Notes under the pieces: generated by a model | What the model saw: only the letters and a program-made list of their open reading frames with translations | The model's database searches: none | Told to the model about the DNA's origin: nothing | Part shown: positions 15,346-22,430 of the stretch, piece by piece | How positions within the stretch are numbered: the first letter of the stretch is position 1 | How the letters are laid out: the number at the start of each line of letters is the position of its first letter | Program-made: the position numbers and the translations under genes | From: JBKPNX01 sp046732855 | Lineage (GTDB): Bacteria > Pseudomonadota > Alphaproteobacteria > Geminicoccales > Geminicoccaceae | Assembly: GCA_046732855.1 (NCBI GenBank) | Contig: JBKPNX010000277.1 | Span: 1-33,525, forward strand | DNA: 33,525 nt | Direction of reading: 5' to 3'

Positions 15346-15588
15346 GCGGACGTCCGCTGCCACCTGGTCGCGATCGGCGGAAAAAGCCGTTGCAAGGTCG
15401 TCCACGATCTCCGCGACCGAGGCTTTGCGGTCGCAGCGCTTGAGAATCTCGACCGCGACCTGATCGGGCATCAGGACCTTCTCCGGCGCAAGCAGGACCC
15501 AGGCGTCGCGCGCCTTGTCGAAGCGTAGTCTGACGCCGCGGGCCAGCGCCGGTACGGCGTCGTCCTGCACCTGCGGGCGCTCGCTCAT
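15301..15588 (-). CDS. pqqD: PqqD, PqqA-binding chaperone
   Basis: The 95-residue protein binds PqqA and presents it to the radical SAM enzyme PqqE. Family features are RGVRLRFDKARDAWVLLAPEKVLMPDQ, then AVEILKRCDRKASVAEIVDDLATAF, a winged-helix-like peptide-recognition fold. Length is normal. Its ATG overlaps the pqqC stop by 4 nt (ATGA). No pqqE follows: the next gene is the convergent regulator, whose 3' end overlaps this one by 45 nt. PqqE must therefore be encoded elsewhere. Confidence 0.95.
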   Translation of the reverse strand: MSERPQVQDDAVPALARGVRLRFDKARDAWVLLAPEKVLMPDQVAVEILKRCDRKASVAEIVDDLATAFSADRDQVAADVRSFLQDLADKGLLAF

Positions 15589-16319
15589 GCCGGCGCCGGC
15601 CGAAACGCGTCATGCGGGATGTTGCCCGGCGTGACGTAGGCGTGCTCCAGTGCATCCAGCTGCGCCCACAACACGTCGCATTTGAAGCGCAGGGCCCCCA
15701 GCGCCGCCTGCTGCTGATCGGGCCGCTTGGCCTCGCGCTTCACGTAGTCGAGGGCGAAATCGGCGTCGCGCGGCGCCTGATCCAGACGCCGCTGGAAATA
15801 GGCGAGAGTTTCCCTGCTGACGAAGTCGTAGTTGGCCAGCATGCCGGAAACGCGATCGGCGATGATCCGGGGCGAGAACATCTCGGTCAGCGATGAAGCG
15901 ATCGCCTCGAGCAGCGGCCGCTCGCGCACGAAGTGCACGTAGGCGTCGACTGCGAACTTGGTCGCGGGCAGGACCCCCTCGGTCGAAATCACGTAGGCGC
16001 GATCCAGGCCGAGGCTGTCGGTCAGCTTGAGCCAGCGCTCGATGCCGCCCTCGCCCGCGCGCTCGCCATCATGGTCGATGATGCGCTGGCGCCAGGCCAG
16101 GCGCAGCTCCGCCTCCTCCATGCGCGCCAGGATCGCAGCGTCTTTGATCGGGATGCGCGACTGATAGTAGTAGCGATTGAGCGCCCAGGCCTGCACCTGC
16201 GGCTTGGTCAGCCGCCCGTTCTTCATGGCGATGTGGAACGGGTGATGCCAGTGGTAGCGCTCCTCGCCGATCGCGCGCAGGGCGGCGTCCAGCTCTTCGG
16301 CAGTCAACATCCGGGTCAC
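15585..16319 (-). CDS. pqqC: PqqC, pyrroloquinoline-quinone synthase
   Basis: The 244-residue cofactor-less oxidase performs the final ring closure and eight-electron oxidation to PQQ. It shows ERYHWHHPFHIAMKNGRLTK, QAWALNRYYYQSRIPIKDAAI, the HDGE region and YVISTEGVLPATKFAVDAYVHFV, the conserved core of the all-helical family. Length is normal. The GTG at 16319 is chosen rather than the ATG at 16310 because GGAG lies 8 nt before it and it overlaps the pqqB stop by 4 nt (GTGA), as pqqD does with pqqC. Confidence 0.96.
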   Translation of the reverse strand: MTRMLTAEELDAALRAIGEERYHWHHPFHIAMKNGRLTKPQVQAWALNRYYYQSRIPIKDAAILARMEEAELRLAWRQRIIDHDGERAGEGGIERWLKLTDSLGLDRAYVISTEGVLPATKFAVDAYVHFVRERPLLEAIASSLTEMFSPRIIADRVSGMLANYDFVSRETLAYFQRRLDQAPRDADFALDYVKREAKRPDQQQAALGALRFKCDVLWAQLDALEHAYVTPGNIPHDAFRPAPA

Positions 16320-17218
16320 AGCTCGATCTCCATGCCGTCGTAGGCCACCTCCCAACCGGCCGCCTCGACGATCTTCCGCTCGGCCGAGTCTTCGAGGAGA
16401 ATCGGATTGGTGTTGTTGATGTGGATCAAAACCTTACGACGTACGTCGAGCGGTGCGAAAGCGGCCAGCGTGCCGTCCGGCCCAGAGATGCTCATGTGAC
16501 CCATGCGGGCGCCGGTCTTCACCCCGGTCTCGCTGCGGATCATCTCGTCGTCGGTCCACAAGGTGCCATCGAACAGGACCAGCGCCGCGCCGCACAGACG
16601 CCCGGCGAGCGCCGGCGTGAGGCGCGCACAGCCCGGGATGAAAAAGGCCTTTTCACTCTCCCCGCCGCGCAACTCGAGCCCGATCACGTCTTCGCCCTCG
16701 GCGCCGATGGCCGGAGCGGCGTCCTCCAGATAGAGCGGCACCTTGCCCGGCACGGTGAACGGCACGATCGTCCCCCCGCCCTCGAGCTCGACCGGCTGCT
16801 CGAGGATCAGCCGCGTGCGCCCGACGAACTCGGGACTGAGCACGTTGAAAATCGGGTTGCCCTCCAGCACGGTCAGAATCGCGCCGGTGGCGTACAGCGC
16901 GAAAGGCTGGCTCTCGCGCAGCGTCAACAGACCGGCGACGTGGTCCACGTCGCCATTGGTCAGCACGACCGCGGCGATCGGGCTGTGACGTGGCCCCCGC
17001 CGCGGATGGAGAGCGGGCGTCGCAAGGATCTGCTGGCGTAGGTCCGGCGAGGCGTTGAGCAGCGTCCAGCGCTCGCCTTCGGCGGTGAGTGCCACCGAGC
17101 ACTGGGTGCGCCAGCGGGCGGCGGGGTCGCGCTGCCAGGCGCGGCGGCCCACTGGGCAGGCGCTGTTCCATTGGGGAAAGCCGCCGCCGGCGGCGGCGCC
17201 GAGGACAATGAGGCGCAT
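16316..17218 (-). CDS. pqqB: PqqB, metallo-beta-lactamase-fold PQQ biosynthesis protein
   Basis: The 300-residue protein acts on the PqqA-derived Glu-Tyr intermediate as an iron-dependent hydroxylase. Conserved parts include MRLIVLGAAAGGGFPQWN, LLNASPDLRQQI, RHSPIAAVVLTNGDVDHVAGLLTLRE, FTVPGKVPLYLED, FIPGCARLT and HINNTNPIL. The N-terminal segment that reads WNCxCxxC in many PqqB proteins is WNSACPVG here, so only one of three Cys remains. The MRLIVLG start lies 46 nt after xoxJ, within one operon. Confidence 0.96.
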   Translation of the reverse strand: MRLIVLGAAAGGGFPQWNSACPVGRRAWQRDPAARWRTQCSVALTAEGERWTLLNASPDLRQQILATPALHPRRGPRHSPIAAVVLTNGDVDHVAGLLTLRESQPFALYATGAILTVLEGNPIFNVLSPEFVGRTRLILEQPVELEGGGTIVPFTVPGKVPLYLEDAAPAIGAEGEDVIGLELRGGESEKAFFIPGCARLTPALAGRLCGAALVLFDGTLWTDDEMIRSETGVKTGARMGHMSISGPDGTLAAFAPLDVRRKVLIHINNTNPILLEDSAERKIVEAAGWEVAYDGMEIEL

Positions 17219-17264
17219 GCCGTTCAGACGCCGACGGTCGCGCGGGGCACCGACCCTGCTCGGC

Positions 17265-18143
17265 TCATGCGCGCGGCCCCGCCGCGTGCGCAAGGGCGCC
17301 CTGCCGCGCCGCCGCCGCGGCCTTGATCTGGTGCCCCTGCTCGTCCAGCAACGGCGCGCCATACTCCAGGAGGACCGCCTGAATCTCGGCCTTGTGCTTT
17401 GCGATGAAATCGTTCAGGACCCGCTTCCACTCAGGCTCGTTGCGGCGCAGGCCCATGGCGATGCGGAAGTCCAGCCGGGCTCCGGCGCTCTCGCCGCCCA
17501 GAGGGAGCACCTCGAGGGGAACCGACGCCTGTTTGGCCCAGTAGCCCGCGATCGGTCCCCACAGCACGCCGACGTCGATCTTCCCGGCAGCCACGTCCTC
17601 GACCATGTCGCGCCCTGGGCTGTCGTACCGGGTATCGACCACCAGGGCGTACGGCGTGACGTTCTTGAGCAGACTCTGCCGCGCCAGGATGTCGATGGGC
17701 GGCGTGCGCGCGACCGCCCCGATGCGCAGATCCGCAAGCTTCGGGTCGGTCAGCGCCTCGGCCTTGATCTTTGCATCGGCGCGCTGGACCAGGGCGTAGC
17801 TCGACCGGTAGTAGGGGTTGGTGTTCTGCATCAGCTCACCGGCGCTGACGGTCCCGATCACCACGTCGCAGGCATGGGCGCCGAGCGTGTTGCGCACGAA
17901 GCCGACCGACTGCGGATACCAGGTGTACGTGATTTGCCGGCCGAGGTCCTTGGCGAGGAGCTCGGCGATCTTGTTCTCGAAGCCTTCGCCGGCCTCGTTC
18001 GAGAACGGCAGATTGTGCGGATCGGCGCAGACGCGGAGCATGTCCTGGTCGACCAGCTCGCCGGTCTGGCCAAGCGCACCGGTCCCTCCGCAGGTCAGCG
18101 CCAGAGCGCACGCTGCCGCGGTCAACCTCGCAATTCCGAGCAT
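17265..18143 (-). CDS. xoxJ: XoxJ, periplasmic binding-like accessory protein of XoxF
   Basis: The 292-residue exported protein has a signal peptide (MLGIARLTAAACALALTCGG, then GALGQ) and a solute-binding-protein fold: LRVCADPHNLPFSNEAGEGFENKIAELLAKDLG, VRNTLGAHACDVVIGT, DVGVLWGPIAGYWAKQ. MxaJ/XoxJ proteins are needed for the lanthanide methanol dehydrogenase system, probably in activating or assembling the dehydrogenase. It follows xoxG by 17 nt. A longer in-frame opening upstream of 18143 is only the xoxG region in another frame. Confidence 0.93.
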   Translation of the reverse strand: MLGIARLTAAACALALTCGGTGALGQTGELVDQDMLRVCADPHNLPFSNEAGEGFENKIAELLAKDLGRQITYTWYPQSVGFVRNTLGAHACDVVIGTVSAGELMQNTNPYYRSSYALVQRADAKIKAEALTDPKLADLRIGAVARTPPIDILARQSLLKNVTPYALVVDTRYDSPGRDMVEDVAAGKIDVGVLWGPIAGYWAKQASVPLEVLPLGGESAGARLDFRIAMGLRRNEPEWKRVLNDFIAKHKAEIQAVLLEYGAPLLDEQGHQIKAAAAARQGALAHAAGPRA

Positions 18144-18160
18144 GGTGCCCCCCTGTCCGG

Positions 18161-18676
18161 CTACTTGGGCAGGCGCTCGGGTCGCCCGCGGCCGATCGCC
18201 CCGTCGGCCCGGGCCTTCAGATAAGCGTAGATGTGGTCGATGTTCTCCATCACGTCCATCGCCTCGCCAAACGCCGGCATGACCGACTGCTGGCTGGAGC
18301 TGACGTTCTTGCGCCCGTTCACCACGACGTCGAGAAACTGCTCGTAGCTCAGGGTCTTGAGGGAGTCGACCAAAGCGGGCGCGTATGAGCTGCCGGCGCC
18401 GTCGGGACCGTGGCAGCGCAGACAATACGCCTCGTAGCGGCGATAGCCGTTGTACGTATCGAAGTCGACCTTGCCATCGGTGACCGTATACGGCTTGTCC
18501 TCCCAGGCAGCTCCGCCGCCGGCGGCCTCGTCGCTTTGTCCAGCCTCCTTGTCCGCCTGGGCGCGCACCAGGGCCGGCGAAGTGCCGAGCGCCACGACCA
18601 GAGCGGCGACGCCGGCGCACCACAGCAACCGACGTCCCGGCCGAATCCGTTCGCAGCTTGTCAAAATCCACCTCAC
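18161..18676 (-). CDS. xoxG: XoxG, c-type cytochrome electron acceptor
   Basis: The 171-residue periplasmic cytochrome has a signal anchor or signal peptide (about 17-40, ending LVRAQ), one heme motif C85-L-R-C88-H89 (CLRCHG), and a likely axial Met133 (QSVMPAFGE). This fits the cytochrome cL family that takes electrons from PQQ dehydrogenases. The start is uncertain: GTG at 18676 gives the listed length, but TTG at 18664 has GAGG 6 nt upstream and would drop four residues. It is 114 nt after xoxF, with a hairpin in between that may lower its expression relative to xoxF. Confidence 0.9.
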   Translation of the reverse strand: MRWILTSCERIRPGRRLLWCAGVAALVVALGTSPALVRAQADKEAGQSDEAAGGGAAWEDKPYTVTDGKVDFDTYNGYRRYEAYCLRCHGPDGAGSSYAPALVDSLKTLSYEQFLDVVVNGRKNVSSSQQSVMPAFGEAMDVMENIDHIYAYLKARADGAIGRGRPERLPK

Positions 18677-18718
18677 GTCGAGGCAATGCCCGTCAAGTCG
18701 GTCGGGCCAGGAACCAGA

Positions 18719-18752
18719 CCGGCACCCCGAAGCGGTGGCTCCGAGGTGCCGG
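18719..18752 (-). promoter_or_regulatory. Intercistronic stem-loop between xoxF and xoxG
   Basis: Perfect 8-bp arms CCGGCACC (18719-18726) and GGTGCCGG (18745-18752) enclose an 18-nt loop, in the 114-nt spacer between xoxF and xoxG. There is no T-tract. Such hairpins often stabilise an abundant upstream message (here xoxF) or cause partial attenuation, producing more dehydrogenase than downstream proteins. Confidence 0.45.
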
Positions 18753-18790
18753 TGGCAGCACAGCTCAGCGGCAGCCGAGCCCGTGCATCT

Positions 18791-20578
18791 CTATGGCAGC
18801 GCAAACACCGTGAGCACGCCGCCCAGCTGGGTGTAGTTGGACAGCGCCTTGTACGCGCCGACCGCCCCCAGACCCGCGGTGTCCTCGGTCAACCCGGCCG
18901 CCAGACCGATGCCGGCCCAACCGCCGATCCCCGACAGCACGCCGATGTACTGCTTGCCCTTGTGCATCCAGGTGTTGACGTTGCCGATGATCCCGGACGG
19001 GGTCTTGAAGCTGTACAGCTCCTGCCCGGTGCGGGCGTCGACCGCCTTCAGGTAGCCTTCGAGCGTGCCGTAGAAGACGATGTCGCCGGCGGTCGCGAGC
19101 GCGCCACTCCAGACCGAGAACGGCTCAGGATTGGACCACACGATCTTGCCCTTCGCCGCGTCCCACGCGATGAAGTTGCCGAGATGGTCGCCGCCCGGCG
19201 CCGGGTACATGCTGAGGGTGGCGCCGACGAACGGCTGGCCTGCGGTGTACGACACCTGGAACGGCTCGTAGTCCATGCAGACGTGGTTGGTCGGCACGTA
19301 GAACAACTGGGTAGTCGGCGAGAAGGCTGCCGGCTGCTGGTCCTTCGTGCCGAGCGCCGCCGGGCAGACGTTGGTGGTGTTGACGTCCTCGCCCTGATGG
19401 TCGGTCGAGTAGCGCGGCACCACCTGCGGCCGGCCGGTCTCCTTATCGACGTGGGTCGCCCAGTTGACCGCCGGATCGTACTTCTCCGCGACCAGCAGTT
19501 CGCCGGTCTCGCGATCGAGCGTATAGGCGAAGCCGTTACGGTCGAAGTGCACCAGCACTTTGCGCGGCTTGCCGTCGAATTGCAGATCGGCCAGGATCAT
19601 TTCGTTGACGCCGTCGTAGTCCCACTCGTCGTGGGGCGTCATCTGATAGACCCACTTGGCCACCCCGGTGTCGGGGTTGCGCGCGAAGATAGTCATCGAC
19701 CAGCGATTGTCGCCGGGCCGCTGCACCGGGTTCCAGGTGCCGGGATTGCCCGAGCCGTAGTAGACCAGGTTGAGCTCCGGGTCGTACGACATCCACCCCC
19801 AGGTGGTGCCGCCGCCCAGTTTCCACTGATCGCCTTCCCAGGTCGCGGTGCCGGAATCCTTGCCGACCGGCTGGCCGAGATGGGTGGTCTCGGGGGTCAG
19901 CAGGGTCTGGTCGTCGGGTCCGGTCGAGTAACCGCGCCACACCATCTTGCCGTCGTTGATGTTGTAGGCGGTGACGTGGCCCTGCACGCCGAACTCGCCG
20001 CCGCTGATGCCGACCAGGACCTTGTCGCCGATCACGATTGGCGCGCTGGTGCCGGTCTCGCCCTTCTTGGGATCGCCGTTGACCGCGGTCCACGCCACCT
20101 CGCCGGTCTTCGCGTCGAGCGCTACCAAGGTGGTGTCGGCCTGATGCAGGAAGATCTTGCCGTTACCAAACGCGACGCCGCGGTTCACGGTGTCGCAGCA
20201 CATCACCGGGATCGTGTCCGGATCCTGCTTCGGTTCGTACTTCCAGATCACCTTGCCGGGGTCGTTCAGATCGAGCGCATAGACGATGTTGGGGAACGGC
20301 GTGTGGATGTACATCGTGTCGCCGATCACCAACGGGCCGCCCTCGTGCCCGCGCAGCACGCCGGTCGAGAACGTCCAGGCGACCTGCAGGTCACCGACGT
20401 TGTTCTTGTTGATCTGCCCCAGATCGCTGTAGCGCGTGCTGCTGTAGTTGTTCAGTGGCATGACCCAGTTGGCGGGATTTTGTTGCATGACCAACAATTC
20501 TTCGTTGGCCGATGCTGACTGCGCCAGGGCGATCACACCGATCACCGCTGCCCCACTCAGCGCCCATCCCCTTCTCAT
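18791..20578 (-). CDS. xoxF: XoxF, lanthanide-dependent PQQ methanol dehydrogenase
   Basis: The 595-residue periplasmic eight-bladed propeller oxidises methanol (and formaldehyde in some) using PQQ. Visible residues: the signal peptide (MRRGWALSGAAVIG, ending SASA), the adjacent disulfide C127-C128 (PVMCCDTVNRG), metal ligands E195 (GISGGEFGV) and N278, and catalytic D320 followed by D322 (DEWDYDGVN). The second Asp replaces the Ala found in Ca-type MxaF and is the marker of lanthanide enzymes. It reads like XoxF clade 5 (close to Methylobacterium XoxF1), a clade call from memory. The start has GGGGAG 8 nt upstream. No mxaF/mxaI is present. It heads the xoxFGJ-pqqBCD unit. Confidence 0.97.
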   Translation of the reverse strand: MRRGWALSGAAVIGVIALAQSASANEELLVMQQNPANWVMPLNNYSSTRYSDLGQINKNNVGDLQVAWTFSTGVLRGHEGGPLVIGDTMYIHTPFPNIVYALDLNDPGKVIWKYEPKQDPDTIPVMCCDTVNRGVAFGNGKIFLHQADTTLVALDAKTGEVAWTAVNGDPKKGETGTSAPIVIGDKVLVGISGGEFGVQGHVTAYNINDGKMVWRGYSTGPDDQTLLTPETTHLGQPVGKDSGTATWEGDQWKLGGGTTWGWMSYDPELNLVYYGSGNPGTWNPVQRPGDNRWSMTIFARNPDTGVAKWVYQMTPHDEWDYDGVNEMILADLQFDGKPRKVLVHFDRNGFAYTLDRETGELLVAEKYDPAVNWATHVDKETGRPQVVPRYSTDHQGEDVNTTNVCPAALGTKDQQPAAFSPTTQLFYVPTNHVCMDYEPFQVSYTAGQPFVGATLSMYPAPGGDHLGNFIAWDAAKGKIVWSNPEPFSVWSGALATAGDIVFYGTLEGYLKAVDARTGQELYSFKTPSGIIGNVNTWMHKGKQYIGVLSGIGGWAGIGLAAGLTEDTAGLGAVGAYKALSNYTQLGGVLTVFALP

Positions 20579-20944
20579 CTCGAGCTCTCCCCAGGTTTCC
20601 TTGGCGCGACAGGGCGACCTGCGCCCCCTGACGCCGGATGATCGGCCTTCTTGGATCTCGCGTGAGTTCCGGACGCCGCAGCTCCCGATCCGCGCCGATC
20701 TTCCGTCGGCCTCCTGTCGACGGCCAATTAGATAGCGGAATGTTGCCTCAGGACAACTCCTAAATTCTACTGTAAATAGGTTCCAGACAGAGCCCGCGAT
20801 GCCGGACCCGCTTTTGCGTCAACGTGGGCGATCGGACCTTCTCGCCGTTGGGCGCTGCAACCGTCGACAGCGGGTATTCGGGGCGGTTGCCGTTTCGCCG
20901 GGCCATGCCATGTTGCTTGAACGATCGCTCGCCGGAGGTCTCTC
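20579..20944. promoter_or_regulatory. Divergent xoxF / hemH promoter region
   Basis: The 366-bp region includes an AT-rich patch at about 20726-20780 in an otherwise GC-rich spacer. On the minus strand TTGTCC (20751-20756), 16 bp and TATCTA (20729-20734) form a plausible promoter for xoxF with a ~140-nt leader. A GTTG/CAAC dyad lies around 20742-20757. The leader could carry control by lanthanide or methanol-responsive regulators, but no such site can be named. The hemH promoter is not clear. Confidence 0.4.
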
Positions 20945-22054
20945 GTGAGGAAGCCAGCTCGCGCCGATGCGGCGCTGACGTCGCCGCGGCCAGATCCGGA
21001 TCGGAGTGCGGCCCCGGTATCGGCGCCACCGCTGCCCGCAGGACATCCCGCGATGCAGGCGCAGCGGGTTGGCGTTCTGCTGCTGAATCTCGGCACGCCG
21101 GATGGCACCGGCTACTGGCCCATGCGCGGCTATCTCAAGGAGTTTCTCAGCGACAGGCGCGTGATCGACGTCCACCCGCTGATCTGGAAGCCGCTGCTGC
21201 ACATGGTCATCCTGACCACACGGCCGTCCCGCAGCGGCAGGGCGTACGCGGCGATCTGGAACCAGGAGCAGGACGAATCACCGCTGCGCACCATCACCCG
21301 CGAGCAGTGCGTCAAGCTGACCGACGCGCTCGGGCGCGCACTGCCGGGCGGGGATCTCCTGATCGACTGGGCGATGCGCTACGGCAATCCCTCGACCGCC
21401 ACGGTGATCCGCAGAATGGTCGGGGCGGGCTGCACGCGCCTGCTTCTCTTCGCGCTCTATCCGCAGTACGCCGCGGCGACCACCGCCACCGCCTATGACG
21501 AGGCGTTCCGAGTGCTGGGCGAGGAGCGCTGGCAGCCGGCGGTGCGCACGGCTCCGCCCTACTTCGAGCATCCCGGCTACATCGCGGCGCTCGCGCGCTC
21601 GATCGAGGCGCATTTCGCGCGCCTGTCCTGGCGGCCGGAGGTGGTTCTCGCCTCGTTCCACGGGCTGCCCAAGCGCTACCTGATGCTCGGCGATCCGTAC
21701 CACTGCCAGTGCGCCAAGACGGCACGGCTGCTGCGCGAGCGTCTCGGCTGGGACGAGGGCCGCCTGCGTCTGACCTTCCAGTCGCGCTTCGGCCGCGAGG
21801 AGTGGCTGCGGCCGTACACCGACGAGACGGTGCTGGAGCTGGCGCGCGCAGGTGTCCGCAATCTCGCGATCGTTACGCCGGGTTTTGCCGCCGACTGCGT
21901 CGAAACGCTCGAGGAAATCGCCATCGGCGCGCGCGAGAGCTTCCTCGAGCATGGCGGCGCGAACTTCACCTTCGTGCCGTGCCTGAATGCCGGCGACGAG
22001 CATATCGCGCTGCTCGCGGAACTCGTGCGCCGCGAGCTCGCCGGCTGGATCTGA
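20945..22054 (+). CDS. hemH: Ferrochelatase
   Basis: The 369-residue enzyme inserts Fe2+ into protoporphyrin IX to make heme. Key parts: VGVLLLNLGTPD, FLSDRRVID, the catalytic His H239 (ASFHGLPKRYLMLGDPYHCQC) and E320 in GFAADCVETLEE, plus LYPQYAAATT. The GTG at 20945 is supported by GGAGG 6 nt upstream and by the conserved PAGHPA stretch before VGVLL, which rules out the later ATG at 21053. The N-terminal ~30 residues are longer than typical. It is divergent from xoxF. Heme supply would serve the XoxG cytochrome, but functional linkage is only suggested by proximity. Confidence 0.96.
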   Translation: MRKPARADAALTSPRPDPDRSAAPVSAPPLPAGHPAMQAQRVGVLLLNLGTPDGTGYWPMRGYLKEFLSDRRVIDVHPLIWKPLLHMVILTTRPSRSGRAYAAIWNQEQDESPLRTITREQCVKLTDALGRALPGGDLLIDWAMRYGNPSTATVIRRMVGAGCTRLLLFALYPQYAAATTATAYDEAFRVLGEERWQPAVRTAPPYFEHPGYIAALARSIEAHFARLSWRPEVVLASFHGLPKRYLMLGDPYHCQCAKTARLLRERLGWDEGRLRLTFQSRFGREEWLRPYTDETVLELARAGVRNLAIVTPGFAADCVETLEEIAIGARESFLEHGGANFTFVPCLNAGDEHIALLAELVRRELAGWI

Positions 22055-22430
22055 GAGCCCGAAGCCAGCTGCGTACCCGTCGCCGCACGCCAGACTGCAG
22101 CCCGCGCCGTCCTCTCGGCCCGACCCGCCGCGCCCATGCGGAGTGATCCGATCGAGAGCATTGGGCAAAGTGGCGCCGGGCAGGTGCGGGGGCGTCCTTG
22201 CCGCATGCGCAGCGGCAGTGCGACGCTGGATGGGGCTGGCTTTTTGGAGCGCGGGCGGGCACCGCCCGCGGAACACCTCGATTTGATCATGGGCGCGGTC
22301 ATCAACGTGATATTCAGCTGCGGCGTCGTATGACTAATGCAGGAGCGTATCATAGGACGCGTGAGCTTTCGCGCCGCGTCAAAAAAACGCATAATGCTTG
22401 TAAACCAAGGAGCGAACTGGAGCTGCCTCA
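22055..22430. other. Intergenic region with hairpin and dacB promoter candidate
   Basis: A perfect 8-bp stem with 3-nt loop (GCGGGCGG 22251-22258, CCGCCCGC 22262-22269) lies about 200 nt after hemH. It is strong but not followed by T residues. Further on, CATAAT (22390-22395, five of six -10 matches) preceded 17 bp earlier by TTTCGC (22367-22372, weak -35) is a candidate promoter for the following gene, next to a run of seven A. No gene is supported here. Confidence 0.45.

Noticed and set aside
17219..17264. pqqA in front of pqqB, its usual position
   Set aside because: The gap is only 46 nt, too short for a PqqA ORF; pqqA was instead found at 14189-14266.
18791..20578. Calcium-type methanol dehydrogenase MxaF
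   Set aside because: The Asp two residues after the catalytic Asp (D322) marks XoxF, and no mxaI small subunit or mxa genes are near.
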